Of a stretch of 64,000 nt of DNA, positions 1-9,388 are shown in pieces; position 1 is the stretch's first letter, and each line of letters opens with the position of its first letter. Under the pieces are notes generated by a model. It was not told the DNA's origin and did not search any database. It worked only from the letters and a program-made list of their open reading frames with translations. This DNA comes from Streptomyces sp. Root431. Its GTDB lineage: Bacteria > Actinomycetota > Actinomycetes > Streptomycetales > Streptomycetaceae. The stretch lies in the NCBI RefSeq assembly GCF_001426585.1, contig NZ_LMEI01000007.1, positions 142,584-206,583 on the forward strand. Direction: 5' to 3'. A program made the translations under genes and the position numbers.

Positions 1-215
1 TCGGCCGCGCGCTCCGCCGCCAGGGAGGCGTCGAGGCGGGCCCGGGCCCCCTCAAGGCGTCGCCGGCAGACCTTCGCCAGCTCCTCGCCGCGCTCCCAGA
101 GCGCGAGGGACTCCTCCAGGGACGTCCCGCCCGCCTCCAGTCGCCGGACGACCTCGATGAGCTCGTCCCGCGCCTGCTCGTAGCCGAGCGCCGCCTCTTC
201 CGTACCGGCTGCCAT
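1..215 (-). CDS. xseB: Exodeoxyribonuclease VII small subunit, 3' end cut off by window edge
   Basis: The reverse strand reads from an ATG at 215 and stays open to base 1. The translation starts [20 protein letters not shown] and continues with the helical region typical of XseB (E-V-V-R-R-L-E, then [15 protein letters not shown]). XseB forms short coiled helices that assemble on the XseA catalytic subunit to give exonuclease VII, which degrades single-stranded DNA in the cytoplasm. It lies directly downstream of xseA on the same strand, 77 bases apart. A GGTGGAG ribosome site precedes the start. The C-terminus is outside the window. Confidence 0.9.
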   Translation of the reverse strand, partial: MAAGTEEAALGYEQARDELIEVVRRLEAGGTSLEESLALWERGEELAKVCRRRLEGARARLDASLAAERAA

Positions 216-292
216 CTGCTCCACCCTCCGTGTCGCTCTCTCGCTCGACGTCGCGCCGCGCGAGTCCTCTCTCCATGATCTTCGGGACCCGC

Positions 293-1510
293 TCAGGCCG
301 GGTCGGCCACGCGGCGCACCGCGAACTCGCCCTCGGCGACCCGGGCCCGCAGCTCCTCGCCCTCCGCGACCTCCTCGGGAGAGCGGACCACCGCCCCGTC
401 CGCCCGCTGGAGCACCGCGTACCCCCGCTCCATCGTCGCGGCGGGCGACAGCGCCCGGACCCGCGCCCGGGTGTGCGAGAGCTCCGAGTCGGCCCGGTCC
501 AGGAGGTGTCCCAGGACCCGCCGGCTCCGCGCGAGCAGCGCGTCGATCTCGTCCTCGCGGACCTCGACCATCCGCTGCGGATGCTCCATGACAGGCCGCG
601 CGAGCGCGTGCGCGAGGCCGCGCTCCTCCCGCTCCAGGAGCCCCCGCACGGTCCGCAGCGCCCGGTCCCGCAGCCCGCGTACCCGGTCGAGCTCCTCCCC
701 GACGTCCGGCACGACCTTCTTGGCGGCGTCCGTCGGCGTCGAGGCCCGCAGGTCGGCCACCAGGTCGAGGAGGGGCGAGTCCGGCTCGTGGCCGATCGCG
801 GAGACCACCGGCGTACGGCACTCGGCGACGGCCCGTACGAGCTGCTCGTCCGAGAACGGCAGCAGGTCCTCGACGCTGCCGCCGCCCCGGGCGACGATGA
901 TCACGTCCACGTCCTCGTGGGCGTCGAGCTCCTTCACCGCCTGGACGACCTGCGGGACGGCCTTCACGCCCTGCACCGGGACGTTCCGCACCTCGAAGCG
1001 GACGGCCGGCCAGCGGCGCCGCGCGTTCTCCAGGACGTCCCGCTCCGCCGCCGAGGCGCGTCCGCAGACGAGCCCGATGAGGTGCGGCAGGAACGGCAGC
1101 GGCTTCTTCCGGTCGAGCGCGAAGAGCCCCTCGGCCGCCAGGCTCCGCTTCAGCTGCTCCAGGCGGGCGAGCAGCTCGCCGATCCCCACCGGCTTGATCT
1201 CCACGGCCCGCAGCGACAGTTGCCCGCGCGGCGCGTACCACTCGGGCTTCGCGTGCACGACGACCCGGGCGCCCTCGGAGACCAGGTCCGCGACCGAGTC
1301 GAAGACCTGGCGGTAGCAGGTGACGCTGATCGAGATGTCGTACGAGGGGTCCCGCAGCGTCAGGAAGACGACCCCGGCGCCGGGGCGCCGCGACAGCTGC
1401 GTGATCTGCCCCTCGACCCAGATCGCTCCGAGCCGGTCGATCCAGCCCCCGATCAGGCGGGAGACCTCACCGACGGGAAGCGGTGCTTCGGCGGACGTGT
1501 TCAGAGCCAT
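293..1510 (-). CDS. xseA: Exodeoxyribonuclease VII large subunit
   Basis: The 405-residue protein has an N-terminal OB-fold tRNA_anti-like domain (about residues 10-110, including G-A-I-W-V-E-G-Q-I and V-V-F-L-T-L-R-D). The exonuclease VII catalytic domain follows, with the family signature [15 protein letters not shown] near residue 200 and S-A-I-G-H-E-P-D near 235. XseA is the nuclease subunit that cuts single-stranded DNA to short acid-soluble fragments in repair. It forms an operon with xseB just downstream. The length is normal for actinobacteria and nothing in the sequence is unusual. Confidence 0.96.
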   Translation of the reverse strand: MALNTSAEAPLPVGEVSRLIGGWIDRLGAIWVEGQITQLSRRPGAGVVFLTLRDPSYDISISVTCYRQVFDSVADLVSEGARVVVHAKPEWYAPRGQLSLRAVEIKPVGIGELLARLEQLKRSLAAEGLFALDRKKPLPFLPHLIGLVCGRASAAERDVLENARRRWPAVRFEVRNVPVQGVKAVPQVVQAVKELDAHEDVDVIIVARGGGSVEDLLPFSDEQLVRAVAECRTPVVSAIGHEPDSPLLDLVADLRASTPTDAAKKVVPDVGEELDRVRGLRDRALRTVRGLLEREERGLAHALARPVMEHPQRMVEVREDEIDALLARSRRVLGHLLDRADSELSHTRARVRALSPAATMERGYAVLQRADGAVVRSPEEVAEGEELRARVAEGEFAVRRVADPA

Positions 1511-1527
1511 GGACCGAGCGTAACGGC

Positions 1528-1624
1528 GCGGTACGACAACGTGTACGACGACGGCGACGGCCGCGTGTACGGGTGCGTGTACGGGTGCGGGTACGGGAGC
1601 CGCGTGTACGGGAACGGTACGGGG
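1528..1624. repeat. Degenerate GTGTACGG-type short tandem repeat
   Basis: The gap between xseA and the permease gene holds about eight imperfect copies of a 6-10 base unit built on GTACGG or GTGTACGGGTGC. No gene is visible here. The repeats sit upstream of xseA and downstream of the permease, both on the reverse strand. Similar TACGGG-rich spacers recur in this window (4877-5026), so this is probably ordinary high-GC spacer DNA. It also partly overlaps any promoter of xseA. Confidence 0.5.
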
Positions 1625-1628
1625 GACC

Positions 1629-2990
1629 TCAGGACCGAGCCGTCGGCCGGGTCGTCCCCTGCATGGCCAGGACGACGAGCCCGATCCCCAGCCACACCAC
1701 GCCCACCACCTGCGCGGCGACCGAGGCCTCCACGATCACGGCGATCAGGATGGCCGCACCGACGACCGGCATGACGACGTGCTTCAGCCAGTTCGGCGGG
1801 CCCTCCGCCCGCTGGACCGCGAACCACCCCACCACGCTCGCGTGCAGCAGCACGAACGCCGTCAGCGCGCCGACGTCGACCACCGACACCAAGTGGTCGA
1901 GGCCGTCGTCCCGCCGCGCCGCCCACACCGCCGCGATCATCGTCACCGTCGCCGCCACGAGCAGCGCCACGCGCGGCACGCCCGAGTCCGTCCGGGCCAG
2001 TACGTGCGGCAGGCGCCGGTCGCGGCCCATCGCGAAGAGCAGCCGCGCGCCGGCCGCCTGGCCCGCGAGGGCGGCGAAGGCGGCGCCGATCGCCTTCGAG
2101 ACGGCGACCAGGTCGTGCAGCCAGCCGCCGACCGACACCTCCACGGCGTCGTAGAAGGCGGAACCCTGCCGGACCGGATCGGCGGCGAGCTCGGCCGAGG
2201 AGACCGGCTGGAGGAGGGCCACGAGCCAGGTCTGCGCCACGAACAGCACCCCCGCGAGCGCCAGGCAGAACAGCACCGCCCGCGCGACCTTCGCCGACCC
2301 GCCGGTGACCTCCTCCGCGAAGGAGGCGATGGCGTCGAAGCCCAGGTAGGACAGGACCGCCACCGACACGGCGCCGAGGACCGCGGCCGTCGAGAAGGAG
2401 ACGTCGCCGGTGAGCGGCGACCACCAGTCGCGCCGGGCCCCGTCCCGTACGAGCACCACCACCGCCGACACGACGAAGACGAGGAGGACGACGATCTCCA
2501 TCGCCAGCACGGCGAAGCCGACCCGGGCCGCCGCCCGGACGCCCCACAGGTTGAGCAGGGTGGTGACCACGACGGCGATCCCGGTCCACACCCACCGGTC
2601 CACCTCCGGGACCAGCGCCTCCATCGCGATGCCCGCGAAGAGATAGGCCACGGCCGGGATCAGCAGGTAGTCGAGCAGGGCCATCCACCCGGCCACGAAA
2701 CCGGGCCCTTCGCCGAGCCCCTTGCGGGCGTACGTGAAGACGGAGCCGGCCTGCGGCGCGACCCGGATCATCTGGGCGTAACTGAACGCGGTGAAGGCCA
2801 TGGCGACGGTCGCCACGATGTACACCAGTGCGACGGACCCGTGGGACTTGGCGTCGAGCGTGCCGAAGACGCCGACGGGAGCCATCGGCGCGATGAAGAG
2901 GAGTCCGTAGACGACGAGGTCGCGGAAGCCGAGGCTCCGGCGGAGATCTGTGTGTTCCTCACGCGCAGCCACCTGCGGTTCCTCGGCCAT
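1629..2990 (-). CDS. APC-superfamily amino acid permease
   Basis: The start is the ATG at 2990, giving 453 residues; longer upstream reading crosses ispH and is rejected. The N-terminus has the APC motif [20 protein letters not shown], followed by about twelve hydrophobic segments. Loop motifs such as [15 protein letters not shown] fit amino acid/polyamine permeases of the PotE/YjeH type. It is likely a proton-coupled amino acid transporter in the cytoplasmic membrane, substrate unknown. It is transcribed divergently from ispH, with only 63 bases between the two starts, so the promoters must overlap. Confidence 0.88.
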   Translation of the reverse strand: MAEEPQVAAREEHTDLRRSLGFRDLVVYGLLFIAPMAPVGVFGTLDAKSHGSVALVYIVATVAMAFTAFSYAQMIRVAPQAGSVFTYARKGLGEGPGFVAGWMALLDYLLIPAVAYLFAGIAMEALVPEVDRWVWTGIAVVVTTLLNLWGVRAAARVGFAVLAMEIVVLLVFVVSAVVVLVRDGARRDWWSPLTGDVSFSTAAVLGAVSVAVLSYLGFDAIASFAEEVTGGSAKVARAVLFCLALAGVLFVAQTWLVALLQPVSSAELAADPVRQGSAFYDAVEVSVGGWLHDLVAVSKAIGAAFAALAGQAAGARLLFAMGRDRRLPHVLARTDSGVPRVALLVAATVTMIAAVWAARRDDGLDHLVSVVDVGALTAFVLLHASVVGWFAVQRAEGPPNWLKHVVMPVVGAAILIAVIVEASVAAQVVGVVWLGIGLVVLAMQGTTRPTARS

Positions 2991-3053
2991 GCGGCCAGTC
3001 TCGGCCACGGCACCGATCAAACCGCTGACCGACGCGGCCTTACGATGGGACGC

Positions 3054-4088
3054 ATGACTGCAACGCCCGCGTCGACGTCCGAGTCCGCTCCCGCGACGAA
3101 CCGCCCGAAGCGTGTCCTGCTCGCCGCTCCCCGCGGCTACTGCGCGGGCGTGGACCGTGCCGTGATCGCCGTGGAGAAGGCCCTGGAGCAGTACGGGGCG
3201 CCGATCTACGTACGCCACGAGATCGTCCACAACAAGTACGTGGTCCAGACCCTGGAGCGGAAGGGCGCGATCTTCGTCGACCAGGCGACCGAGGTGCCGC
3301 CGGGCAACATCGTGATGTTCTCCGCGCACGGCGTCGCCCCGACCGTCCACGAGGAGGCCCGCCAGGGCCGGCTCGCGACGATCGACGCGACCTGCCCGCT
3401 CGTCACCAAGGTCCACAAGGAAGCCGTCCGCTTCGCCAACGACGACTTCGACATCCTCCTCATCGGCCACGAGGGCCACGAGGAGGTCATCGGCACCTCC
3501 GGCGAGGCGCCCGACCACATCCAGCTGGTCGACGGCCCCGGGGACGTCGCCAAGATCGAGGTCCGCGACCCCTCGCGGGTCGTCTGGCTCTCCCAGACCA
3601 CGCTCTCGGTCGACGAGACGATGGAGACGGTCGACGCGCTGAAGGAGAAGTTCCCGCAGCTGATCTCCCCGCCGTCCGACGACATCTGCTACGCCACGCA
3701 GAACCGCCAGATCGCCATCAAGGAGCTCGCCGGCCAGGCGGAGCTCGTGATCGTCGTCGGCTCGAAGAACTCCTCGAACTCGATCCGCATGGTCGAGGTC
3801 GCCAAGCAGGCCGGCGTGCCCGCCGCGTACCTGGTCGACTTCGCGAGCGAGATCGACGAGGCCTGGCTGGAGGGCGTCACCAGCGTCGGCCTCTCCTCCG
3901 GCGCCTCCGTCCCGGACATCCTGGTCCAGGAGGTCCTGGAGTGGCTCGGCGAGCGCGGCTACGCGGACGTCGAGATCGTCAAGACGGCGGACGAGTCCCT
4001 GACGTTCTCCCTCCCCAAGGAGCTCCGCAACAAGGACCTGCGGGCCGAGGCGGAGAAGCTCGCCGCGACGGTTCCCGTCAAGGAGTAA
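3054..4088 (+). CDS. ispH: 4-hydroxy-3-methylbut-2-enyl diphosphate reductase
   Basis: The 344-residue protein catalyses the last step of the MEP pathway, reducing HMBPP to IPP and DMAPP with a [4Fe-4S] cluster. The three cluster cysteines are visible in P-R-G-Y-C-A-G-V (near residue 27), A-T-C-P-L-V-T-K and I-C-Y-A-T-Q-N-R-Q. The substrate-binding S-A-H-G-V and S-K-N-S-S-N-S motifs are present. The start could also be the in-frame ATG at 3045. The isoprenoid precursor it makes is also what the UbiA prenyltransferase of the nearby cluster would need, but ispH itself is housekeeping. Confidence 0.96.
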   Translation: MTATPASTSESAPATNRPKRVLLAAPRGYCAGVDRAVIAVEKALEQYGAPIYVRHEIVHNKYVVQTLERKGAIFVDQATEVPPGNIVMFSAHGVAPTVHEEARQGRLATIDATCPLVTKVHKEAVRFANDDFDILLIGHEGHEEVIGTSGEAPDHIQLVDGPGDVAKIEVRDPSRVVWLSQTTLSVDETMETVDALKEKFPQLISPPSDDICYATQNRQIAIKELAGQAELVIVVGSKNSSNSIRMVEVAKQAGVPAAYLVDFASEIDEAWLEGVTSVGLSSGASVPDILVQEVLEWLGERGYADVEIVKTADESLTFSLPKELRNKDLRAEAEKLAATVPVKE

Positions 4089-4117
4089 CTCCCCGCCGAA
4101 GCCCTTACCGTGGGTCC

Positions 4118-4861
4118 ATGAACGTCTTCGGAGTGGACATCGGCGGTTCGGGCATCAAGGGCGCCCCCGTGGACCTGGAGCGCGGAGCGCTCGCCGAGGA
4201 GCGCCACAAGGTGCTGACCCCGCAGCCCGCCACACCCGACGGTGTGGCGGGCTGCGTCGCGGAGGTCGTGGGGAACTTCGGCTGGACCGGACCGGTGGGC
4301 GTGACCTTCCCCGGCGTGGTGACGGGCTCGACGATCCGTACCGCCGCCAACGTCGACAAGGCCTGGATCGGCGTCGACGCGGGCACGCTCCTGAGCGAGC
4401 GGCTCGGCGGCCTCCCGGTGACCGTCCTGAACGACGCGGACGCGGCCGGAGTCGCCGAGATGACCTTCGGCGCGGGCCGGGGCCGCAAGGGCACGGTGAT
4501 CCTGCTGACGCTCGGCACGGGCATCGGCTCCGCCCTCTTCGTCGACGGCCGGCTCGTACCCAACACGGAGCTGGGCCACCTGGAACTGAAGGGCCACGAC
4601 GCGGAGACGCGGGCCTCGACGAAGGCCAAGGAGGACGAGGACCTCAGCTGGGAACACTGGGCGAAACGGCGGCTGACGAAGTACCTCGCGCACGTGGAGA
4701 TGCTGTTCTCGCCGGAGCTCTTCATCATCGGCGGCGGCGTGAGCCGCAAGGCCGACAAGTTCCTCCCGCTGATCGAGGGCATCCGCGCGGAGATCGTCCC
4801 GGCGGAGCTGCAGAACAACGCGGGGATCGTGGGGGCGGCGATGGCGGCGGGGGAGGCCTGA
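4118..4861 (+). CDS. ppgK: Polyphosphate glucokinase (ROK family)
   Basis: The 247-residue protein begins [20 protein letters not shown], the phosphate-1 motif of ROK sugar kinases. Further features are G-V-T-F-P-G-V-V, the catalytic Asp in V-L-N-D-A-D-A-A-G, and [10 protein letters not shown]. PpgK phosphorylates glucose using polyphosphate or ATP in the cytoplasm and is the usual actinobacterial strictly polyphosphate-preferring glucokinase. Its length and the E-L-G-H-L-E segment match that family rather than GlkA. It lies 29 bases after ispH, so the two may be co-transcribed. Confidence 0.92.
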   Translation: MNVFGVDIGGSGIKGAPVDLERGALAEERHKVLTPQPATPDGVAGCVAEVVGNFGWTGPVGVTFPGVVTGSTIRTAANVDKAWIGVDAGTLLSERLGGLPVTVLNDADAAGVAEMTFGAGRGRKGTVILLTLGTGIGSALFVDGRLVPNTELGHLELKGHDAETRASTKAKEDEDLSWEHWAKRRLTKYLAHVEMLFSPELFIIGGGVSRKADKFLPLIEGIRAEIVPAELQNNAGIVGAAMAAGEA

Positions 4862-4876
4862 GAGGGCGGGGCCTTG

Positions 4877-5026
4877 GACGGCGTACGGGGGCGGGGACGG
4901 CGCCCCGGAGGACGTACGGGGGCGGAGGCCGAGGCGCGGGACGGCGTACGGGGGCGGAGGCCGAGGGCCTGGACGGCGTAGGTGGACGGAGGCCGAGGCG
5001 CCGGACGGCGTACGCGAGCGCGGACG
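4877..5026. repeat. About five tandem copies of a 30-32 base GC-rich unit
   Basis: Copies begin near 4877, 4907, 4939, 4971 and 5003. The shared core reads GGACGGCGTACGGGGGCGG followed by AGGCCGAGGCG. The array fills the whole gap between the convergent ends of ppgK and the DUF6542 gene. It has no open reading frame worth calling. Its position at convergent 3' ends suggests neutral expansion or a transcription barrier; there is no direct evidence for either. Confidence 0.65.
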
Positions 5027-5791
5027 CTAGGCGACGGGTCGGCGACCGGGCGCGGAAGGGCGCCCGCCCGGCTTCTCCCCAGCCGCACCGGAGGCCACCC
5101 GACCACCACCCGTACCGGCCCCGGCCCCGCCACGGGCCCCGCCACCGGCCCCGCCACCGGACTGCTGCTGGCGGCGGCCCATGTCCCGTACCTTCCGGAC
5201 GCTCGTGATGAGCCCGGCGACGAGGGTGCCGCCGTAGAGCCACCCGGCGTGCACGGCGAGCGCGGTCACGACGGCCATGGCCTGACCGCCGAGCCCACCC
5301 GTACCGCCGGCGATGGGGACGACCCCGACGGCGAAGGCGATGGGCACGCTGATGGGGGCGGTGACGAGGTCGGCGGTACGGACCCACAGCGCGGTCAGGG
5401 CGCTGACCGGCAGGAACAGCAGCCCGAAGACGATCGGGGAGCCGTCGAGGATCAGCCGGTCGAGGAACCCGATCACGAGCATGACGGCGGAGGCGAAGAG
5501 GCCGGCGCCGAGACCGGTGAGCCGGGGCGAGGGGAGCCGGCGCAGCGCGAGGACGAAGGGAGGCACGGGCCGGGCGCCCGGAGGCCGCACGGAACCGCGC
5601 GCGGGAGCGGCGGACCCGGCGGCGCGCTCCATCCGGGCGGCTCCGCGTCCGGCCCTGCCGGTCGCGCGGTACACGGCCACGCCCTCCACGGCCGGGCCCT
5701 CCACGAGCGCGCCGGGCGGTGTCACGGGCGGCGTGACGGGGGTCTGCGGCCGTCGGCGGCCTCGCGGCTGACTTGTCCTGTGCTGCTCCAC
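5027..5791 (-). CDS. DUF6542-type membrane protein
   Basis: The 254-residue protein has a Pro/Gly/Arg-rich N-terminal arm (about 1-85). Four or five hydrophobic segments follow (about 86-195, including L-G-A-G-L-F-A-S-A-V-M-L-V-I-G-F and P-I-V-F-G-L-L-F-L-P-V-S-A-L-T-A-L-W). The tail is Gly/Ala/Arg-rich and low in complexity. This layout matches the DUF6542 membrane proteins common in Streptomyces next to ychF. The function is unknown and no catalytic motif is visible. It is divergent from ychF. Confidence 0.75.
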   Translation of the reverse strand: MEQHRTSQPRGRRRPQTPVTPPVTPPGALVEGPAVEGVAVYRATGRAGRGAARMERAAGSAAPARGSVRPPGARPVPPFVLALRRLPSPRLTGLGAGLFASAVMLVIGFLDRLILDGSPIVFGLLFLPVSALTALWVRTADLVTAPISVPIAFAVGVVPIAGGTGGLGGQAMAVVTALAVHAGWLYGGTLVAGLITSVRKVRDMGRRQQQSGGGAGGGARGGAGAGTGGGRVASGAAGEKPGGRPSAPGRRPVA

Positions 5792-5952
5792 TCCACCAAC
5801 GTAGGTCGGGAGAGGGCGGGAAACGGGTCCGGGACACGCCCTTTGGGTGACCTTGCCCCCGAGATCGACCGAAGGTCGGCGTCACTGGCCGGTTCGCCCC
5901 GCCCGTAAACTGGGGGATCGGCCCACCATCCACACTTCAGGAAGTCGCCACC

Positions 5953-7041
5953 GTGTCGCTCACGATCGGAATCGTCGGTCTGCCGAATGTCGGCAAGTCG
6001 ACCCTGTTCAACGCCCTGACCAAGAACGACGTGCTGGCGGCCAACTACCCGTTCGCCACGATCGAGCCCAACGTCGGAGTCGTCGGTGTCCCCGACGCCC
6101 GCCTGGCGGTCCTCGCGGGCATCTTCGGCTCGCAGAAGATCCTCCCCGCGACGGTGGACTTCGTCGACATCGCCGGCATCGTGCGCGGTGCCTCGGAGGG
6201 CGAGGGCCTCGGCAACAAGTTCCTCGCGAACATCCGCGAGTCGGACGCGATCTGCCAGGTCATCCGCGCCTTCAAGGACGAGAACGTCGTCCACGTCGAC
6301 GGCAAGGTCTCGCCGAAGGACGACATCGAGACGATCAACACGGAGCTGATCCTCGCCGACCTCCAGTCGATCGAGAAGGCGGAGCCGCGCCTGACGAAGG
6401 AGTCCCGCCTCCAGAAGGAGAAGGTCGCGGTCCTCGCGGCCGTCCTCGAGGCGAAGAAGATCCTCGAAGCGGGCGACACGCTCTTCTCGAAGGGCATCGC
6501 CAAGGGCACGGAGCAGGGCGACCTCCTCCACGAGCTGCACCTCCTCACCACGAAGCCCTTCCTCTACGTCTTCAACGTGGACGAGGACGAGCTGACGGAC
6601 GAGGCCTTCAAGGAGGAGCAGCGCGCGCTGGTCGCCCCCGCCGAGGCCATCTTCCTGAACGCGAAGCTGGAGCAGGAGCTCATCGAGCTGGAGGACGACG
6701 AGGCCCTGGAGCTCCTCCAGTCCGTCGGCCAGGAAGAGCCGGGCATGGCCACCCTGGGCCGCGTCGGCTTCGCCACCCTGGGCCTCCAGACCTACCTGAC
6801 GGCAGGCCCGAAGGAAACCCGCGCCTGGACGATCAAGAAGGGCGCCACCGCCCCCGAGGCCGCCGGCGTCATCCACACCGACTTCCAGCGCGGCTTCATC
6901 AAGGCGGAGATCATCTCCTTCGCCGACCTCGTCGAATGCGGCTCGGTCGCCGAGGCCCGCGCCAAGGGCAAGGCCCGCATGGAGGGCAAGGAGTACGTGA
7001 TGCAGGACGGCGACGTGGTGGAGTTCCGCTTCAACGTCTGA
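5953..7041 (+). CDS. ychF: Obg-family GTPase/ATPase YchF
   Basis: The GTG-started 362-residue protein begins MSLTIGIVGLPNVGKSTLFN, with the P-loop G-L-P-N-V-G-K-S-T. G3 is the D-I-A-G-I-V-R-G-A-S-E-G-E-G-L-G-N-K-F segment, and the G4 element is altered (F-N-V-D-E-D), as in the ATP-preferring YchF/OLA1 subfamily. A C-terminal TGS domain ends in G-D-V-V-E-F-R-F-N-V. YchF associates with ribosomes and modulates translation and stress responses. It marks the left edge of the biosynthetic island. Confidence 0.96.
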   Translation: MSLTIGIVGLPNVGKSTLFNALTKNDVLAANYPFATIEPNVGVVGVPDARLAVLAGIFGSQKILPATVDFVDIAGIVRGASEGEGLGNKFLANIRESDAICQVIRAFKDENVVHVDGKVSPKDDIETINTELILADLQSIEKAEPRLTKESRLQKEKVAVLAAVLEAKKILEAGDTLFSKGIAKGTEQGDLLHELHLLTTKPFLYVFNVDEDELTDEAFKEEQRALVAPAEAIFLNAKLEQELIELEDDEALELLQSVGQEEPGMATLGRVGFATLGLQTYLTAGPKETRAWTIKKGATAPEAAGVIHTDFQRGFIKAEIISFADLVECGSVAEARAKGKARMEGKEYVMQDGDVVEFRFNV

Positions 7042-7155
7042 TACGTCCGCGAAAGGCCGTCTGACCTGCGAATGAGTGGGTTGGGCGGCCTTTGCGGTCC
7101 GCCCGGAGTCCGCAGCGTGGGCTGCTCGGGCTTCGCACGGGGGTGTTCGGTATTG

Positions 7156-7170
7156 TGTTCGGATCGAACA
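7156..7170. promoter_or_regulatory. Inverted repeat TGTTCG-GAT-CGAACA upstream of the LuxR-type gene
   Basis: A perfect 6-base inverted repeat with a 3-base centre lies 29-43 bases upstream of the GTG at 7199. A second TGTTCGG half-site occurs 12 bases to the left. The position suits an operator, perhaps autoregulatory, for the regulator gene. The binding protein is unknown. Confidence 0.4.
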
Positions 7171-7198
7171 TCGTCACACTGAGCTACGGCCCCTAACT

Positions 7199-7954
7199 GT
7201 GTATCCGGCTCGTTCGAGAGGGCTGTGGCAGGGAGGGTCTTTGCGTTACCCAGCTGCGGCGCAGTTTCTGCGTAGCGCGATACCAGACGTCATCCACGCC
7301 TATCAGACGGCGCTGAGGACGGTCCGCAGTCCCTTGGCCATGCGCAAGGAGGCGTGGCCGAAGTGCCGCGACCAGGCGCAGGCGATCGTGGAGGACTGCG
7401 TCGCGCGACTGACCGGGGACGGCCCGCTCGAGTCGGCCGAAGCCTGGCGGTACTCGCATCTCGTGGGCACCGACCGAGCCAACCAGGGAATCGCGGTCGC
7501 CGAGTCGGTGCGTGCGGTGGAGATCCTGTGGAATGCCATGCAGCCGACCATCAACTCCGCCGTACAGCACGAGGCGCCCGCGCGACGGGCCCCCGCGCTG
7601 TTGCTGATCAGTACCGCGTTCCGTTCCAGCGCCGGAAGCCGGCTCTACGCGGGCGCCGTCGGCTACGGCGGGGCCACCGCCCGGTCCTCCGACGCCCTGC
7701 CGAACGATGACGACACCGCGGCCGCGGCGGGCGTCTCCGAGGCGGCGCCGATGCACGCCGGGGTGGGCGTGGCGTTGTCCCGGCGTGAGAAGGAGGTGCT
7801 CGAGGGGGTGGCGAAGGCGATGACCAACAGCCAGATAGCCAGTCGGCTCGGCATCACCACGGCGACCGTGAAGCGGCATCTCAACAACATCTACGGCAAG
7901 TTGGGCGCCGTGTCCCGCATCGACGCGGTCAACAAGGCCTTCGGGCGCTACTGA
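7199..7954 (+). CDS. LuxR-type (GerE HTH) transcriptional regulator of the island
   Basis: The last 59 residues form a GerE helix-turn-helix, with L-S-R-R-E-K-E-V-L-E-G-V then N-S-Q-I-A-S-R-L-G-I and T-V-K-R-H-L-N-N-I-Y-G-K-L. The first about 150 residues are all-helical, with an L-V-G-T-D-R-A-N-Q-G segment that recalls RsbRD/PucR-like sensor domains. No receiver domain or ATPase is seen. The start is uncertain: GTG 7199 gives 251 residues, and TTG 7241, preceded by GGGAGGG, gives 237. It is the first gene after ychF and lies beside the biosynthetic genes, so it is the likely pathway regulator. Confidence 0.8.
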   Translation: MYPARSRGLWQGGSLRYPAAAQFLRSAIPDVIHAYQTALRTVRSPLAMRKEAWPKCRDQAQAIVEDCVARLTGDGPLESAEAWRYSHLVGTDRANQGIAVAESVRAVEILWNAMQPTINSAVQHEAPARRAPALLLISTAFRSSAGSRLYAGAVGYGGATARSSDALPNDDDTAAAAGVSEAAPMHAGVGVALSRREKEVLEGVAKAMTNSQIASRLGITTATVKRHLNNIYGKLGAVSRIDAVNKAFGRY

Positions 7955-7980
7955 CACGAGGACCTCCGCACGGGCGACGG

Positions 7981-8922
7981 TCACGCAGGTCCGTGCAGCA
8001 GGAGCGCGAGCAGCATGGCGACGTTCGCCGCGAACTGGGTGCGCATGAACACGCGGTACGCACTGCGGCGGGTCTCCTTGTCCCCGTCGGCTGCCCTGGC
8101 CGTACGGACGATCTGCGCCACCATGGAGACGGCTCCGATCGCCAGGGGGACCGCTCCGGCCAGCGTCAGCGGAGCCCAGACCAGCGCCGCCGCCACCCCG
8201 CCCGCTCCGACGAGGAGAGCACCCGCCACCGCGAGCGCGCGGGCCCGGGCGGCTCCGTAGCGCACGGCCACGGTACGGCGCCCGCCGACGGCGTCTCCTT
8301 CGACGTCACCGAGGTCCTTGACGACCGCTCCCACCAGGGCCATCCAGGCGCTCATCACCGTGGCGAAGACCAGTCCGGCAGGGCCCGGTTCGCCTCCCAC
8401 GGCAGCGGCACCCGACGCGAACGAGGTCCAACCGAGTCCGAACACCACCACCGCACAGGTGCTGCTCCAGCGCTTCGCGGGAAACGGCGGCGCCGAATAG
8501 AGCCAGCCGAGCAACAGGAACAGCGCCACCCACAGGGTGAGCCCGGGGACGTACAGCGACAGCAGAAGGGACCCCGCGGCCGCGACCGCGGTGAGCAACG
8601 CGGCCGTCCGCTCCGGCAGATCGCCCCGGGCGATCGGACGGGCGGACCCGTTGGCGCGGTCCTCCTTGACGTCCAGCACACCGTTGACGAGGTAGGCGGC
8701 CACCACGGCCAGCCACCAGACGAGAACCCCGGCGGCCAGGTGCGGTCCGTCCGCCAGATCCTGGGAGACGAAGGCGGCCCCCACCGTGAACCGCGTGAGG
8801 AACACGATCTGCACCACAGGTCGTGCCTCGACCAGGCTCAGACGCGCGTAGCGGAGGCCGCGGCAAAGCGACACACGAGGCCGCGATTCAGGGAGGAGAA
8901 CTCTGCCGGAGGTCACTGTCAC
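7981..8922 (-). CDS. UbiA-family prenyltransferase
   Basis: The roughly 313-residue integral membrane protein has two Asp-rich motifs that bind prenyl diphosphate and Mg. The first is N-G-V-L-D-V-K-E-D-R-A-N-G and the second is K-D-L-G-D-V-E-G-D. Eight or nine hydrophobic segments surround them. UbiA enzymes attach an isoprenoid to an aromatic ring in the membrane. Its place beside an aromatic pathway suggests prenylation of that product. It is convergent with the LuxR-type gene and divergent from the biosynthetic operon. The GTG at 8922 is a guess because no strong ribosome site is visible. A housekeeping menaquinone-type role is possible but less likely here. Confidence 0.8.
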   Translation of the reverse strand: MTVTSGRVLLPESRPRVSLCRGLRYARLSLVEARPVVQIVFLTRFTVGAAFVSQDLADGPHLAAGVLVWWLAVVAAYLVNGVLDVKEDRANGSARPIARGDLPERTAALLTAVAAAGSLLLSLYVPGLTLWVALFLLLGWLYSAPPFPAKRWSSTCAVVVFGLGWTSFASGAAAVGGEPGPAGLVFATVMSAWMALVGAVVKDLGDVEGDAVGGRRTVAVRYGAARARALAVAGALLVGAGGVAAALVWAPLTLAGAVPLAIGAVSMVAQIVRTARAADGDKETRRSAYRVFMRTQFAANVAMLLALLLHGPA

Positions 8923-9388
8923 GGCGTTCAGCCTACGAGGAACGCTTCGTCGCGGGCCGTGACTGCATCCAAGGGTGTAGGTACTCGGGACCTCGCCCGC
9001 GTCCGCGCCCGCGTCCTCGCCTCCGCCCACGACCTCGTCCTGATCGCGGTCGCGGGCAGGGTGCATCCTTGGGTGTAGTTCCGCCTGCCCGCCGCTCCTG
9101 GTTGACATCGTATGGGTCGACCGAGGAAGCAGGAGAGAGTCATAAGCGGCCGGCATCAAAAATGCTCGGCGTGTGACTGCCGATCTGCCAAAGGCCGCCT
9201 GAAACCGCTCGCCGGAACACCGCCGTGGATTCAGGCAGGTTTGGACTGCTCGACCCCGGCAGCGGGAAACGTTCACCGCATTCCCGTCGACCGGGTGATC
9301 CCGGTTTCGATGTAGCTGCCTGCCGACTGCGAAAGCAGCTATCGATCTGCAATGTGACGTGCCGTCCCACTATCGGGAGGTAAGCGAA
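8923..9388. other. Divergent intergenic region of the biosynthetic island
   Basis: This 466-base stretch separates the UbiA gene from the dehydratase gene and must carry both promoters. It contains two near-identical direct repeats (see 8964-9078), a C-rich CGCGTCC array between them (about 8995-9050) and a TTGACA at 9102-9107 that could be a -35 box. A clear -10 box was not found. The right half (about 9110-9370) is less GC-rich than the flanks. No supported gene lies in it. Confidence 0.5.
8964..9078. promoter_or_regulatory. Pair of 17-base direct repeats, candidate regulator binding sites
   Basis: TGCATCC-AA-GGGTGTAG at 8964-8980 and TGCATCC-TT-GGGTGTAG at 9062-9078 match in 15 of 17 positions and lie 98 bases apart. 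They sit in the only divergent promoter region of the island. Binding by the LuxR-type regulator at 7199 is a reasonable guess. Nothing in the sequence identifies the protein that binds them. Confidence 0.45.

Noticed and set aside
1779..3053. A long N-terminal extension of the ispH frame
   Set aside because: It is antisense to the permease gene and rich in Arg, His and Asp. The family N-terminus begins near 3054.
7993..9078. Forward-strand reading frame opposite the UbiA gene
   Set aside because: The reverse strand gives a membrane protein with both prenyltransferase motifs; the forward frame is charged low-complexity sequence.
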